Below are positions 1-11,780 of a stretch of 44,231 nucleotides of DNA, one piece after another. The stretch comes from Rhizopus sp. PT2906 (Eukaryota > Mucoromycota > Mucoromycetes > Mucorales > Rhizopodaceae). Both the position numbers and the translations under genes were made by a program. The notes below the pieces were generated by a model. It had not been told where the DNA came from, ran no database searches, and was given only the letters and a program-made list of their open reading frames with translations. The first letter of the stretch is position 1; each line of letters opens with the position of its first letter. The stretch lies in the NCBI GenBank assembly GCA_025529335.1, contig JAMYHX010000365.1, positions 1 to 44,231 on the forward strand. The letters run 5' to 3'.

Positions 1-2
1 CC

Positions 3-80
3 ATTAATGCCAACAAGGCTGTAGTCACACACTTTATTCCACTTTATCCAGAAATTATTCGCACATTGATAAAAAAATGA
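3..80 (+). other. Possible 3' end of a reading frame cut by the window edge
   Basis: A frame open from the left edge gives about 25 residues (contains VVTHFIPLYPEIIR) before TGA at 78-80. It reads like real protein, but it is too short to name and could be a piece of the mobile-element debris that follows. The 576 bases after it (81-656) hold no gene I can support, only short low-complexity frames on both strands. Confidence 0.2.
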
Positions 81-656
81 TTATTTCAGACAACAAAATG
101 AGACAACAAATAATAATAAAAGATAGCCCATCAGAAGTAAAAGAATGGGAACAAAAGAAATGATTAGTAAATCAGTTTTTACATTGATATTAAATACTTG
201 TGTTAAAAGAAGAGGATTTATAAGAGGAAAAGTGAGTAAATTTATAAAGAAATTATTAATATCTTATCCGAAGTGTATCCTGAGTTGTGCTGGAGATAAC
301 CAGCCCGGAAAGAGCAAAGAAAGAAAAAGAGAGTGAGAGCAAGAGCAAAAAAAGAAGAGAGCGGCCAGAGGAGCGGAAGGGGCTGAAGGAGTAGATGGGA
401 TCAAAGTTTGGTAAGAACCAAATTATGCAATAAGCAAAGTTACACATTTTATTCTAATGACAAAAAACAAGATTTTTCATTTGTTTTTTGGTAAATGTCT
501 CACTGCTTGCATTCTATCCACCATTAATATAGTCTTTGTGGTAAAGAGTGAATACATCCCTGCCCTGATGTGAGCTTTCAAACCATTACACCTTCTTTCA
601 ATACCAGACTGGATGACTGTCCTGAAAAAGTGTTCTAGCCAATCATTGTGCAAATT

Positions 657-958
657 TGACGTGTTTGATAAGATAATCATTATAATCACTCGAGTATAAT
701 CTTACAGTAGAGCATACATTCTACTTTACATTCCTGTATCGCATCTTATGAGAATAAGAGTGCTGACGACAATAATAGCTACTAATATAGCATTGGTAAA
801 TAATCATATTGACCACATTTATCATATTGACAACATTAATATTCCCTATAAAACTCTCACACAAGCTTAATAATATTTGGCTCTTCTTAATAAAGAATCT
901 AATTCGCATGTCGTCGACTTAACTGCCTTTTTACAATAACAAAGCTGAACACAACACT
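657..958 (+). repeat. Dispersed ~300-bp repeat, copy A
   Basis: This block aligns by eye over nearly its whole length, with small gaps, to 38313-38595. Shared landmarks in the same order are a GACGYGTTTGAT start, TATCGCATCTTA/TGTCGCATCTGA, GACATTAATATTCC, GTCGTCGACTT and CAATAACAAAGCTGAA. Both copies have the same orientation and lie in gene-poor DNA beside broken ORFs. The similarity stops sharply on both sides, so this is a mobile-element segment (LTR-, MITE- or promoter-like) rather than a gene. Confidence 0.7.
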
Positions 959-959
959 C

Positions 960-1970
960 TCGTGCCCATTTCGCCATTGAAGCATTCCTTTGATGAAATG
1001 GAAAAAATTGTTTACATGAATTGCACGCCCACGACCATTCCATGCCTTGAACGCGTCCTTGCTTCTTCACCTTATGCAAATCTCATTAGGCAACGCCAAT
1101 ATGTTGAGCTGTGTCCAGATGTTTGCAAAATGTTGAACAATGACTGGGAATTCCATCCACAAGCCAGGTATTTTACTGCCAAGGTATTGTCTGGCGCCAT
1201 AATGCATAACACTTGCAGTGGGCAAGCTATCATGGCCAATACCGTGGAAGCTTATGGACGAACCAAGCACGTCGATGCACGCCGTGAGACATTTGGAAAA
1301 GAGAAGGATACTTTAATAATTACATCAATACCACTTCCCATTAACACCATGTACCCCGATGTATGGCCTGTAAGTCTCCAACGTTCAGATGGTGTTAAAC
1401 TAGTGATTGGCGCCCAAGTTTCCAACATATTGATCACATCCAGTATTCGTATAGATACCAAAATGAAGCCATATATCGGTTCCAAGTGCATGTCTTTCCA
1501 ACTGACCATCAGCATCACCGCAAAGCTTATGCATGTCCTTATCCAACATCATCTATCAGCTACGGCAGATTTGAAGCAAGTTTAGCTCACCAAATGCATA
1601 CACACTCTGTCATTTCTCTGGCCCCATCACCAAGTTACATACTTCCCACCCATTCAGTGTATTCACGCTGACAGATTACGATCGTGGTAACAGCCCTGGA
1701 GCCTACCTCTTTCGTGCCATTGGCGTTCTTGTGTTAAAACAAGGCAAGAGTGCACACTTACTTAGGAACAATATAGAGGAATGGGCTTTTCTGGCAACTG
1801 GTAGAATCAAGACGTTGAAACACACTATCACCTCTTTGTGAGCTGCCCTCTTAAACTCAACTTGTCGTAATCTATTTTTGAGAGATATTCTCTGCTGGAC
1901 AAGCTCCTTACTGCAGATGAAATCTGGTCTGTGCTCATTTCTTTTGTCCCAATAAATGAATAAGCCATAG
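960..1970 (+). pseudogene. Broken ORFs of an unrecognised (probably mobile-element) protein
   Basis: Directly after repeat copy A the plus strand carries protein-like sequence split over several frames. A 207-codon frame covers 962-1585 (GTG at its left edge, no good ATG). A second frame at about 1640-1841 reads SVFTLTDYDRGN and FRAIGVLVLKQGKS, and another at about 1897-1967 reads LLDKLLTADEIWS. No splice sites join them neatly, so I read them as one decayed coding region. A 121-codon minus-strand frame (1828-2193) overlaps the end and cannot be told apart from chance. I do not recognise the family. Confidence 0.4.
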
Positions 1971-2218
1971 TCGATACGAACGTTCTTTGTTTGTTTGGCG
2001 CGGCTATTGCAACTCTATGGAAATACCACTGGCGGTGCATATTCGATGACATTCCGTGGTATACAACTGCAGTCGTCAATAGTTTCGAATTGGAACATGG
2101 CGGATTCCTTTTGTCATTGCCTTTTGAACGGAAGACATCTTCCACTATAGACACATAATTTATTTTAAAAATAAAGTCCACACTTTCATACAAAAAAAGA
2201 GTTTATTCTATAATACTT

Positions 2219-5200
2219 TTAAATGGCAAGTAGTAGCTTTGATAAATTGACATAACGATAACCTGATCTTTCAAGATATTCATTCACTATGCTTTGGTAC
2301 GCCAATAATAAATTAAAATGTTTGTTTATAATAGCTTCATCTTGATCTATTCAACATTAGTCTATGACTTTTTTCTATTCTCTCTCTCTCTCTCTCTTAC
2401 CTTGGCCGATACTAAGCTTATTCTTCTCTTTTACGGGATCAAACAGACTATAGAAATATAGTAATTGGGTATACAGTTGTTTTTCCGTATACTAGAATAA
2501 TATGAGTGACATGAACATCATTTATAATAATCTCTTACTTCTCTTGACATCGTTCCTCGACAGGTATCAATCAAACATCTACGACCAAAAACTGATACCA
2601 TTCGTGTTCTGTTTCTACATGTCGCATCATCACATATAAGCCAGCCTTGATAGTATCTGTTGATAAATGATCGAATGCACATAATTAATTGAGCCTTGAA
2701 GCTTCCAGGGTTTATCAATTGATGACAATGAACACACTCTAATCCACATTCAATTCTATCATCTACTTGTCTTAGGATACCATCATATTCAAATTTTTGA
2801 TCACAGTGATTGCATTCGAGCTGAAGCCTTTCTGATGACTTGAATCTTTCTTCATCGCTCAGCTGTGAATCTAACGTCATGAGCTCTTGATCGTTATTAT
2901 CTCCTTGATAATGGTGGTATCGGCTTGTATCCAAGCCAAGACACTCTGCTAGTCTTACAGGGTCCGTTCCTTCAATAGGTGAACACAAACGCGTTAATGG
3001 TGGATGAACTTGCTGTTGAAGGTACCATTCGATATCAAGCTGCATATTGTTCTTGATTACAACGTCTGGATGGTACGCTCGAAGCGCTGATCCTCGCTTG
3101 TCACCACTTGTCTCTTCGTCTACTTTGCAAATCACATAGGGAATCGTATCGCCTGATTTTACGTTTTGTCCTGCGGCTAGCATACGCAGTGCGACTTGTA
3201 CGTGGGGCTGGCTTTTAGCATCAGCATAGTCTTGAGGTCGCTTCGTCAGTTGCTTGTTGATCACATATTTTTCTAATGGAATATCTCCTTGTCTGATACG
3301 CTCCACTGTTACTTCAAGGTACGTATAGATCTCATTGATGACCTCATCTCGTTCTTTATCTGATAAAATCAGTTCGAGTACACGAGAAGACACATCATGA
3401 GAAAGGTCACACCAGTCACGACGAACAAGGTCAAGACCTTTTGTTTCTATTGTCTCGACCAACTCTCCATTCTCTTTCTCTTCGACTAATAAAGCAGCAT
3501 ATTTTTTCTTCTTTAGTAAAAGCATGTGCTTGAAATAGCCGTCGATACCGATCTCCAAGAGTTTATAATGATGATTTACTTGCTTTCTCAGCAAATTGCC
3601 CATCTTCTTTACTTCATTCAGATCGCTTTGATTTGTGTAGACCATAATAGAGTCAGTATCACCATAAATGACGTTCATGTCGAGACTTCTTGCAAGATTG
3701 ACTGTGTTTTGAAGAATCTCACGACCTTTGAAAGTGATCAACATAGCCAATGGTTTAGCGTAAAAACGCGAGTAAGTAAAACCAAGACAACCGTACATAC
3801 TGTTGGCTGTAAGCTTGAGAGCCTTTTGTCTGATGTCAAGTTGATTATATTTAGCTTCGGATTTTTCACCTTTCATCGCACTTTTCACTTGTCGACGACG
3901 ATCGACTAGCGTCTTTAAGATTCGAGGTAAGATACCCTCTGGTAATGAATCACCAGGAATTTCAGGAACCTTCTCTTCTTGGTTATTTTCCTTTTTGAAA
4001 TTATTTTAGTATGGACAATCACTCATTATTCACACAATAATAATACCTCTGTTTTTTGCTGTTGAAGGGTACTACGATCTACTGTCGTGAAACACACATT
4101 GTATTCTTGAATGATTGAAGGATACAAACTGTTGAAATCGAGCAACAAGACATATCTGTCATAAAAGCCCTTTTTAGGTTCCAGCACAAGACCACCAGCA
4201 TAAGCAGGTTTTCTTCTTCCAGACTTTTTGATAGTCGATGCTTCTTTCACAGCATCTTCATCTTCATCTTGTTCAACAGCTTGCACGATGGCAGTGTCCT
4301 TATTACCAAACGACTTGTCAGGACAAATATATTTTGCTTTATGAAATTCGTGAAGCAGCAAATACTCATTTCTTTCGGCTCTTGCACCTGTCATCGTTCT
4401 TGCCCACAAGTTTCCTGCCAACGTCGTCAGTTGATGTGTCAATGGAAGAATTTGAAGCTTGAATGTAAGAGACATGGAGAGATAAGTATCAAAGGAGCAG
4501 TGCTTTAGGAAATGCAAAAGCTTGTCTGATGTTTCGTAATATTGCTCTGATTTTCCAAACTCAATATCTTCACGAACAATCTTGAGCTGTGATTGTGCCA
4601 GATCTGTCAAACGGTATGATTTGCTACGAATAAGATCTTTTGAAGCCAAGTACGTGTCGCACACCAAACGACCGCTCATGATCATCTTTTCCTGAAACGT
4701 TGATTCTCCTGCACCACCTGCTCCTGCTTGCAACTTTGGCCAACTATCAAAAAAAAAAAAAAGAGTTCATATGCGCCAATCTATATATAAAATGAGTTAT
4801 CACTTACTTTTTACGCTTCAGTCTGCCTAGTTTATGCCAGTGTTGGATATTGAGTGCCTTCATACGATGCAAAAGAACATCCAAGTCAAAGCCGGAAAAG
4901 TTATGGCCAACAATGATATCTGGATCACACATGTGGATGCGAGCGATTAAATAGTTCAAAAGCGCTGCTTCTGTTCTCTCTATTTGAGCAGAAAAGCCGC
5001 CCGCCTTTTTCTTTTCGTTGGCTAATGTTTCTACAAGTCCAGCTGGATAAGGACGGTTGTCGAGTTGGCGAACAACTGTGAATCGCATCTTTTGTTGATC
5101 CTCAAGCGTCTTGGTGTCGTCAATTTGAACTTGATTACAAACAAGAGCACTTGCAGCTATAATTTCATTGGTGTTCTTCTTACTGTTCAGGATCGTTCTC

Positions 5201-6948
5201 AAGCAAAGTGACATGACTGTCAAAGGTGGGATATTGATAGGTCTATTGCCGGTCTCATCCACCAAAGGATTTACAGTCTTGGGGTCATCAACAGTGATCT
5301 CAACTTTACACCATGTTTCCTATTGTTGGTATATCATTAGATGATAGATTCATTAAGCATATATATATATATATATCTTACGCTTGTCTTGTTCATTTGT
5401 GGGCTTTGTACATCTAACCAACATGGTCCCATGATATCACGCTTTACTAAAAAGTGTTCAAGAGGTCCCGTATTTGTTCCAAAGATATGACTAAATGTTC
5501 TTCCAGTTTCATTGCCTGTCAGTGATGGTTCTATATATATAACACATGTAATTAAAAAAAAGGTCCATAGGCTTTTTTAATTCTTACTTACGTTCGTAGT
5601 CATACAAAACCTTCAAATAATCTGATTCGGCTGGAACATCTGGTAACTCAAATGCATACTTTCTTGTCACTTTCTTTGACGCAAATTTTGTGATGCGACG
5701 TTTAGAAAACAAGTCAGAAACTTCCGCATAAACATCTGCAATGTCTACTTCTTGATCTGTTTCTTTGCCATTGTCTAAATACAAATATAAGATACGAGTT
5801 CTTTTGTTTTCCTATTTGATATACCATCTAATAAAAATGGACGAGGCAGAACAAACAAGTTTCTTTCTATATTCTTTACAGTGACACAGCAACTGATATA
5901 TCTCTTTGTGTCCTTGTTGAAAACTTTACCAAAGAGATAGACATAACCCTTTTCTTTACGCTCATAGGCATCATACCACCACATTCTCACATGTCCATCT
6001 TGTTCAAAGATATTCATCGTTTGGCTTTCTTCCTTGATTGTATCCTGAACAAATGTATCCACCATATTCATATCTGCGTCTTTCCAACTCTGAAGTCCCG
6101 GCTTTAGTTCTGTTGTGGCTTCCATGCTGAACGTTGGTTTGCTTTCGATTTGCTCAATATCCTCCACCTTGATATCATCCAACATCATATCATCGTCACC
6201 AAAGTCAGCGACTGGCATTTCTGGTTCAGGCTTGATATAAACAGGGGAGGGTATTCTCGCTGTTTGAACAGGTTCTGATGATCGTACAGGCGGTGCTCGG
6301 TGCAATCGAGGCAGTGGTGCTGGTTTTTCTCTTTGTAAAGGCATTTTGCGTTCTGGCTTAGGTGCTTTGAACTCTGAAAGTAAGTCGTTTAAAAAGTCAT
6401 CGGATTCTGCAGAATCCACCTAGTCACAAAGTATTAGTTTATAGTCTTACTATTGTATGTGTTTTCTTTACAGGCTTTGGCTTTGTAGGCTGCTTCACTG
6501 TTTGCTTTTTTATCAAGCTGCTTGAAAAAAACTTGTTGATCTGTTGACTTGGCTTAACAGGTGCTTGTTGCTTTTGTTTCGTCATTCTCTTTCTTTTTCC
6601 TTTATAAGAAGGGATGTTAGACCATGTCTTTGTTATTTGATTTTTTTTTACCACTACGGGTCGTCTCAGTTTCATACTCGTCAGAGTACTCGTATTCTTC
6701 CTCTTCACCATTATCAATATATCCACCTTTATCATCATCCTCTACAAAGGCTTCATCGTCCTGAGTAAGACGATAATCGTCTACTTCTTCATAGAGATCA
6801 TCGGCATTCTGAGTAGAATGTATAAATAATTGTACTCCTTTTATGAGTCCTTGTTTACCTCTACAGCTTTTGTTTTGGTTTTGCTTCTAATAGAGTCTCT
6901 TAATTTCTTGAGTCTATTGTCTCTTTCAGTTCGACTTGCTTGGCTCAT
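2219..6948 (-). CDS. POL1: DNA polymerase alpha catalytic subunit
   Basis: Catalytic subunit of the polymerase alpha-primase complex, which extends RNA primers at nuclear replication origins and on the lagging strand. Eleven exons: 6948-6859, 6808-6652, 6599-6472, 6419-5825, 5774-5592, 5530-5382, 5319-4808, 4743-4047, 3990-2539, 2491-2401, 2346-2219 (last acceptor 2347 or 2341), giving about 1393 residues, usual for the family. The N-terminal region has FLNDLLSEFK and an acidic stretch. The exonuclease-fold region has DPDIIVGHNFSGFD. Motif A is DFNSLYPSIIQEYN (residue ~810), motif C YGDTDS (~947). A C-terminal cysteine-rich zinc module (CNHC, CRNRTR) follows, and the end VNLSKLL matches family C-termini. 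Start: the first Met of MSQASRTERDNRLKKLRD, the usual N-terminal motif. Identity is very secure; exact ends of exons 2, 3 and 11 are less so. Confidence 0.96.
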
Positions 6949-7091
6949 GACTTTAGAAACAAAAGAAAACAAAATTTGACTTTTTTTTTGCGCGCGCGTG
7001 TGTGTAAGATAACCGCGTTTTTTTTTAAATGGCGACACGTGTTATCCCTTTTTTTGGGAGAGCTGTCAATCTATCAGTTTTTTTTTTTTCT
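6949..7091. promoter_or_regulatory. Shared divergent promoter, POL1 / ASNSD1-like
   Basis: Only 143 bp separate the two start codons. The gap has a CGCGCGCGTGTGTGT run near 6990-7005, T-rich tracts and an ACGTGT element near 7035. Both 5' UTRs and promoters must fit here, so the genes may be co-regulated. No specific factor site can be assigned. Confidence 0.45.
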
Positions 7092-9162
7092 ATGTGCGGT
7101 ATTCTATTTTCCTTATCAAGAAACGAATCAAGTATTGATTCTAATGAATGGAATCAGCTTTTAGAATTAAACAAAAAGAGAGGCAAGTTGGTTTGTATTT
7201 TTGAAATGTGTTATTGAACAAACAAGCACACAGGTCCTGATTCACAGCAGTTGAAGACAATACATATTGACAACTTCGATCTTCAGTTTTATTCAACTGT
7301 ACTTCATCTCAGAGGATCAGACGTGGTGCCACAGCCAATAGAGGAATCAGGAAATACCTTGTGTTGGAATGGTGAAATATTTGGTGGGATCTATGTAAGT
7401 TCTTTGTATGTTACTTGATTGGTGCTTACACTGTTTCTTAGGTAGAGCACGGGCAGAATGACACGCAGGTTTTGATGAGCCATTTGACAAAAGCAGATAA
7501 CCAAGAGGCCATCTTGTCTATTTTCTCACGCATTGAAGGACCTTATGCATTTGTATTTTGGCAAGCAGCTACCAAAAAGCTTTGGTTCGGTCGAGACTGT
7601 CTCGGACGCAGATCGTTACTGATACATCGTCAGTCGGATCTGCTTCTCCTTAGCTCAGTTGGACTTGCGAATGAATCATGGGAAGAGCTTGCGGCGAATG
7701 GGATTTACTGTGTTGATATGACAAAGGAAGGGTCGGATAATATTCAACTGTTTCCCTGGAGTCAAACGGATTTACCTGTAAGCTGCTTTTGTTCATTGTA
7801 TGTCAAAGAGAGGAGGATTAATTTCTTATTATTAGATGCTACCCTTTCCTAGATTGAATGCGGCTCTACCTCAACATCTAAAGACGGTAGATAATCCTCA
7901 GCTTGCACCTGTCCTTGATGACCAACAGGAAGAGATAGTGGTTGATTTTATTCGTGTCTTGAGCGAGTCAGTTAAATCGCGTGTGGCAGATATACCTCAT
8001 TTAAAGTAAAGAAAAAAAAAAAGGGAGGCCAAAGATAAAAAAGCTCATATATATATACAGGCATAGTCATAGTGCAAGAGTAGCCATATTGTTTTCAGGT
8101 GGTATTGATTGCACAGTTTTGGCAGCACTAGCAGATCGCTTCTTACCAGCATCAGAGGCAATTGATTTATTGAACGTGGCATTTGAAAACCCTCGAACTA
8201 CAATGGCCAAGAACCACACAAATAAAAAGAAAAATCAGCAAGAGGAACAAAGACCAGTCTATGACACGCCGGATCGTATCACGGGAAGAGCAAGTTTAGA
8301 AGAGCTGAAGAGCATTGCGCCTGGAAGATGCTGGAATTTTGTAGAAATTGATGTTCCTTACAGTGAAGCGATGGAGTACCGTCAGCATATTATAGATTTA
8401 ATGTTTCCTCTGGACACAGTGATGGATCTGGTAAAATGTAGTTTAATAAGCAAAAAAGAGACTTTTCTTCTGATTTGATTAGAGTATTGCCATGGCATTT
8501 TGGTTTGCTTCTCGAGGCAAAGGTATTACACATATAGGTTTGTGCATTCATTTCATTTATTTTGTGTTTAGGAACAATACTTTGTGATGGGAAAAAACAA
8601 GTAATTACATATTTGTATGTGATCATATACTGATATGCTTATTTGCACCACAGCCATATCATAGTCAAGCAAGAGTGCTGCTGTCTGGATTAGGTGCTGA
8701 TGAACAACTAGGTGGTTATTCAAGACATCGTGAAGCTTTTCGACATGGAAGCTGGGAACGGCTTATTCAAGAGGTTTTTTTTTTGAAAGTGAACTTCAAG
8801 TTAAACCATGACTGATCTCCCCCTTTTTTTTTAAAAAATAGACACAGTTGGATGTTGACAGAATATCAACCAGGAACCTTGGCCGAGATGATCGTATCAT
8901 GTCGGATCACGGAAAGGAGGTCCGTTTCCCTTTTCTGTGTACAGACGTAGTCAAATGGCTATGTAATCAGCCAATTCATTTCAAGATGGATCTACGATTC
9001 GAAAGGGGGATTGGAGAAAAGCTTTTACTGAGACAAGCAGCTCATAAAATGGGCCTTTTGTCAACCAGCAAGAATTGGAAGAGGGCCATCCAATTTGGTG
9101 CAAAGACAGCCAAGATGACTGAATCAAGTAGATCAGAAAAGGGACAGCATAAGTTAACATAA
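7092..9162 (+). CDS. Asparagine synthetase domain-containing protein (ASNSD1-like)
   Basis: Resembles the eukaryotic ASNSD1 family: an N-terminal class-II glutamine amidotransferase fold joined to an asparagine-synthetase-type ATP-pyrophosphatase domain; the substrate is not established. Nine exons: 7092-7182, 7234-7394, 7442-7777, 7836-8005, 8061-8430, 8483-8522, 8572-8600, 8654-8773, 8842-9162; 545 residues. I chose the Met at 7092 because it gives MCGI, placing the family's Cys at position 2; an upstream in-frame ATG at 7029 would add 21 residues. Later landmarks are RGPDS, WNGEIFGG, GRDCLGRRSLL, the nucleotide-binding loop LFSGGIDC and LSGLGADEQLGGYSRH. The first intron has a GC donor (GCAAGT at 7183). 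The gene ends 16 bp from the converging Nudix gene. Confidence 0.9.
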
Positions 9163-9178
9163 TAAAAAGCTTTAATAT

Positions 9179-9717
9179 TTAAAGAAATGAACAAATCGCC
9201 TGCTTATAGTCTGAATGTACATAGTCCCATAACTCGCTTTTTGTAAGCCATGCAAAGTCCACAATCTCTTTTTGGTCTGGTTGACACTGTCCTGATATCC
9301 AATCGGCCCTGAAAAAAGAAACCTTTGTGTCCTATTTTAATATCTATCCTATGTATATTTTTTATGTCTTACTTGAGCTCCAATGGACTTGCGCTTGTGG
9401 CTTTCTACAAATTCCTTTGGAAACTTATACTTGTATGTACCGATAGGTTCTTGTGTATCTATCAAGCGAACTGATAATTCTTCACCACACTCCTCTCTTA
9501 ACTCACGTAAAGCGGCTTCTGCAGGCGTTTCACCTTTATCTTGACCTCCCTGAGGAAACTGCCACGCGTGGTCTTTTCGAGGCTTTTTGACAACTAGATA
9601 AAGCACCTCATCTGGCATGCGAGTGAAATCTTTCAAGTTTCCATTTCCAGGTCCATTGTTTGCTTTGAGAGGCAATCGTCGTAAAATGAGAGCAGAGACA
9701 TTGCGGTAGACTGTCAT
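9179..9717 (-). CDS. Nudix-fold protein, resembles mitochondrial ribosomal protein mL46
   Basis: Two exons (9717-9373, 9331-9179; 41-nt intron) encode 165 residues. The N-terminal half reads MTVYRNVSALIL, then WQFPQGGQDKGET and RELREECGEE, a complete Nudix box (G-x5-E-x7-RE-x2-EE-x-G). The region TYKYKFPKEF...GAQ...VSFFRADWISG and the end KSELWDYV resemble the C-terminal half of mL46 of the mitochondrial large ribosomal subunit. It is much shorter than usual mL46 (~280 residues) and no targeting segment is visible, so a free Nudix hydrolase is the alternative. It is divergent from TRM44 (81 bp apart). Confidence 0.7.
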
Positions 9718-9765
9718 TTTTTTTATTATTTAAAGAGGGAAGAATTCACACCTTTCGTGGCTTGA

Positions 9766-9797
<32 letters not shown>

Positions 9798-9798
9798 C
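9718..9798. promoter_or_regulatory. Divergent promoter with a 26-nt T tract
   Basis: The 81 bp between the Nudix gene and TRM44 contain an uninterrupted run of 26 T (9766-9791) ending 7 bp before the TRM44 ATG. Long poly(dA:dT) tracts exclude nucleosomes and are common in fungal bidirectional promoters; that role here is inferred. Confidence 0.5.
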
Positions 9799-11647
9799 AT
9801 GAGCCATGTTCAAGAGACTATAGATTCCCAGAATCTTTTCTCACAGTTTGATCCAACGCTCTTTTTCGAGAATCCCGTACCTTGTAATGAATGGTATATT
9901 CTCGCAGAACAGATCGTTCCTACATCAGTTGCATCTTTTTGGGAGACAATAGTAAAGAAAAAATACAATAAAAGAGAGAAATGTACTAAGTGTACATTAG
10001 AAACGTTGGACAGATGAACCTGAGTTAGTTATTCCACCTATTGAGAAAGCTGAAATTATGACTATAAGCGAAAAGGATGGTGCACAAGTTATTCAAAGGG
10101 AACTTGTTCCCAAGCGTAAATCAAAAGATACCAATTTGGTTGAAGAATTGACATATTATAAGAATGGTACTGTATATTTTGTATAAATAAGATGTCATTT
10201 TTTTTTTAATAAAAAACATGAACAGAAAGAGAAGCAAGAGTTGTCTATAGACCCATGGTAGATTGTGAAAAGCTACCTTTTTATTATCCAAAAGTAAAAA
10301 AGATCATGTATATAAATGTGCATAAGCATACTGATCCATATTCCAAGGTTAAATCATATAGCTTAACGTATCAACACTTGGAAGAGCAGAAGTAAAGAAG
10401 AAAAAAATGATCTATATAATACATTTCCCTTATTGTTTGATATAATAGAGGGCTTTTGAAACTACAAGTCATTCCTTGCGATAATACTCAGTTGATGATG
10501 TCTTCTAAGCAACAGTATGCAATGAAGACTATATTGCATAAATTATTCAAATGGTGTATTCAAAACCGATTAGGATACAAAAAGAGAGCAAATCATGATA
10601 CTTTGGTACCAAAGGAGGTCTATCAATCCATGTATCATTATCTCAAGTCAAAATATGGACCGTATTTAGTAGCGTAATTTGTCACAACTTTCAAAGAAAA
10701 CACAAAATACTAATGATTGTGTCTTTCTATATAGAAATTGGACAGAAAAGACAGATCCCAAAAAGTTTGTTTATGAGGATATAGCCATTGCTAGTTACTT
10801 GTTATGCTTATGGAAGGGTGAAGAAGATAGATTAAAAAGGTAATAAAAATGACTATATAGTATTTAAATTCCAAACTTATAATGGGACAGAAAGCCAAAC
10901 TTTGTTGACCTTGGTTGTGGTAATGGCCTGTTGACATTCTTGTTGAATAGCGAAGGTTATGAAGGGTATGGTATTGATATTGCAGCGCGTAAGATATGGT
11001 CAGTGTTAGGCAAAACTAAAAAAGATATGCTAAGGGGTAACCTTAAATGATATACATGGGTCTAGACATAGGATTAATACTATGCATATAGTTCAGGTAT
11101 TGTACCCTTTACAAGCAAGATACTCTGAGGCAGATTGGCTAATTGGTAACCATGCTGATGAATTAGTACCATGGTAACAAAAAAAAAAGAGAGAGCAAGA
11201 AAGAATCAAGTTTCTGACTGTTATGCGAGTAGGATACCAATCATTGCTTCAAAATCAGGAGAACATTGCAAGTAAGATACACATGTGTAATGAAAAAGGA
11301 GGAAGTAAATAACCATCTTTTTTAGCTTTATGGTCATCCCTTGCTGCTTTTATGGCCTTGACGGGACAAAAGCATTATCGCTTACTGTTTCCGAAGGCGA
11401 AGGAAAGTATAGGGCGTATACAAACTATGTCAAGGATATTGCTACAAAGTCAGGATTTATATGCGAAGAAGATTTCCTTAGAATACCGAGCACAAAGAAC
11501 ATAGCACTCATCGGTAGACGCAGATCAAATAGCGTTGATGTACCTTTCCTGACAGAAGCTGAGTTTAAAGTGTTTGTGCCTAGAAAGACAGATAGACAGA
11601 AAGACGAGGAAAGAAGGGAGGCAAAGAGAACAAAATTTTTAGAATAA
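9799..11647 (+). CDS. TRM44: tRNA (uracil-2'-O)-methyltransferase, position 44
   Basis: SAM-dependent enzyme that 2'-O-methylates U44 in the variable loop of serine tRNAs. Nine exons: 9799-9951, 10001-10166, 10226-10391, 10449-10673, 10735-10839, 10891-11036, 11092-11173, 11233-11271, 11326-11647; 467 residues. Diagnostic blocks are KFVYEDIAIASYLL, the SAM-binding FVDLGCGNGLLTFLL, GIDIAARKIW, WLIGNHADELVPW followed by IPIIAS, then FMVIPCCFYG and LRIPSTKNIALIGRRRS, all in family order. Exons 6-8 are small. The joins at 11036/11092 and 11173/11233 were set by phase and by conserved motifs across the junction. The Met at 9799 opens the frame. Confidence 0.92.
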
Positions 11648-11780
11648 AGAGAGAGCATCCTTTTTTTTATTATTGATTGATCAACCAAATTATTATTAAA
11701 TTGATAGTTTGATACCACTTCTTCTTTTTTTCTCTCTTTCTTTTTTTTCTTTTTCACGTTTTCTTGATCTAACATATTTA

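Noticed and set aside
6641..6649. Frameshift in POL1 at a nine-A run
   Set aside because: A 52-nt intron (6651-6600) with good donor, acceptor and branch-like site restores the frame, so no mutation is needed.
7029..7091. In-frame upstream ATG extending the ASNSD1-like protein
   Set aside because: It would bury the conserved MCGI start; the family begins with Met-Cys.
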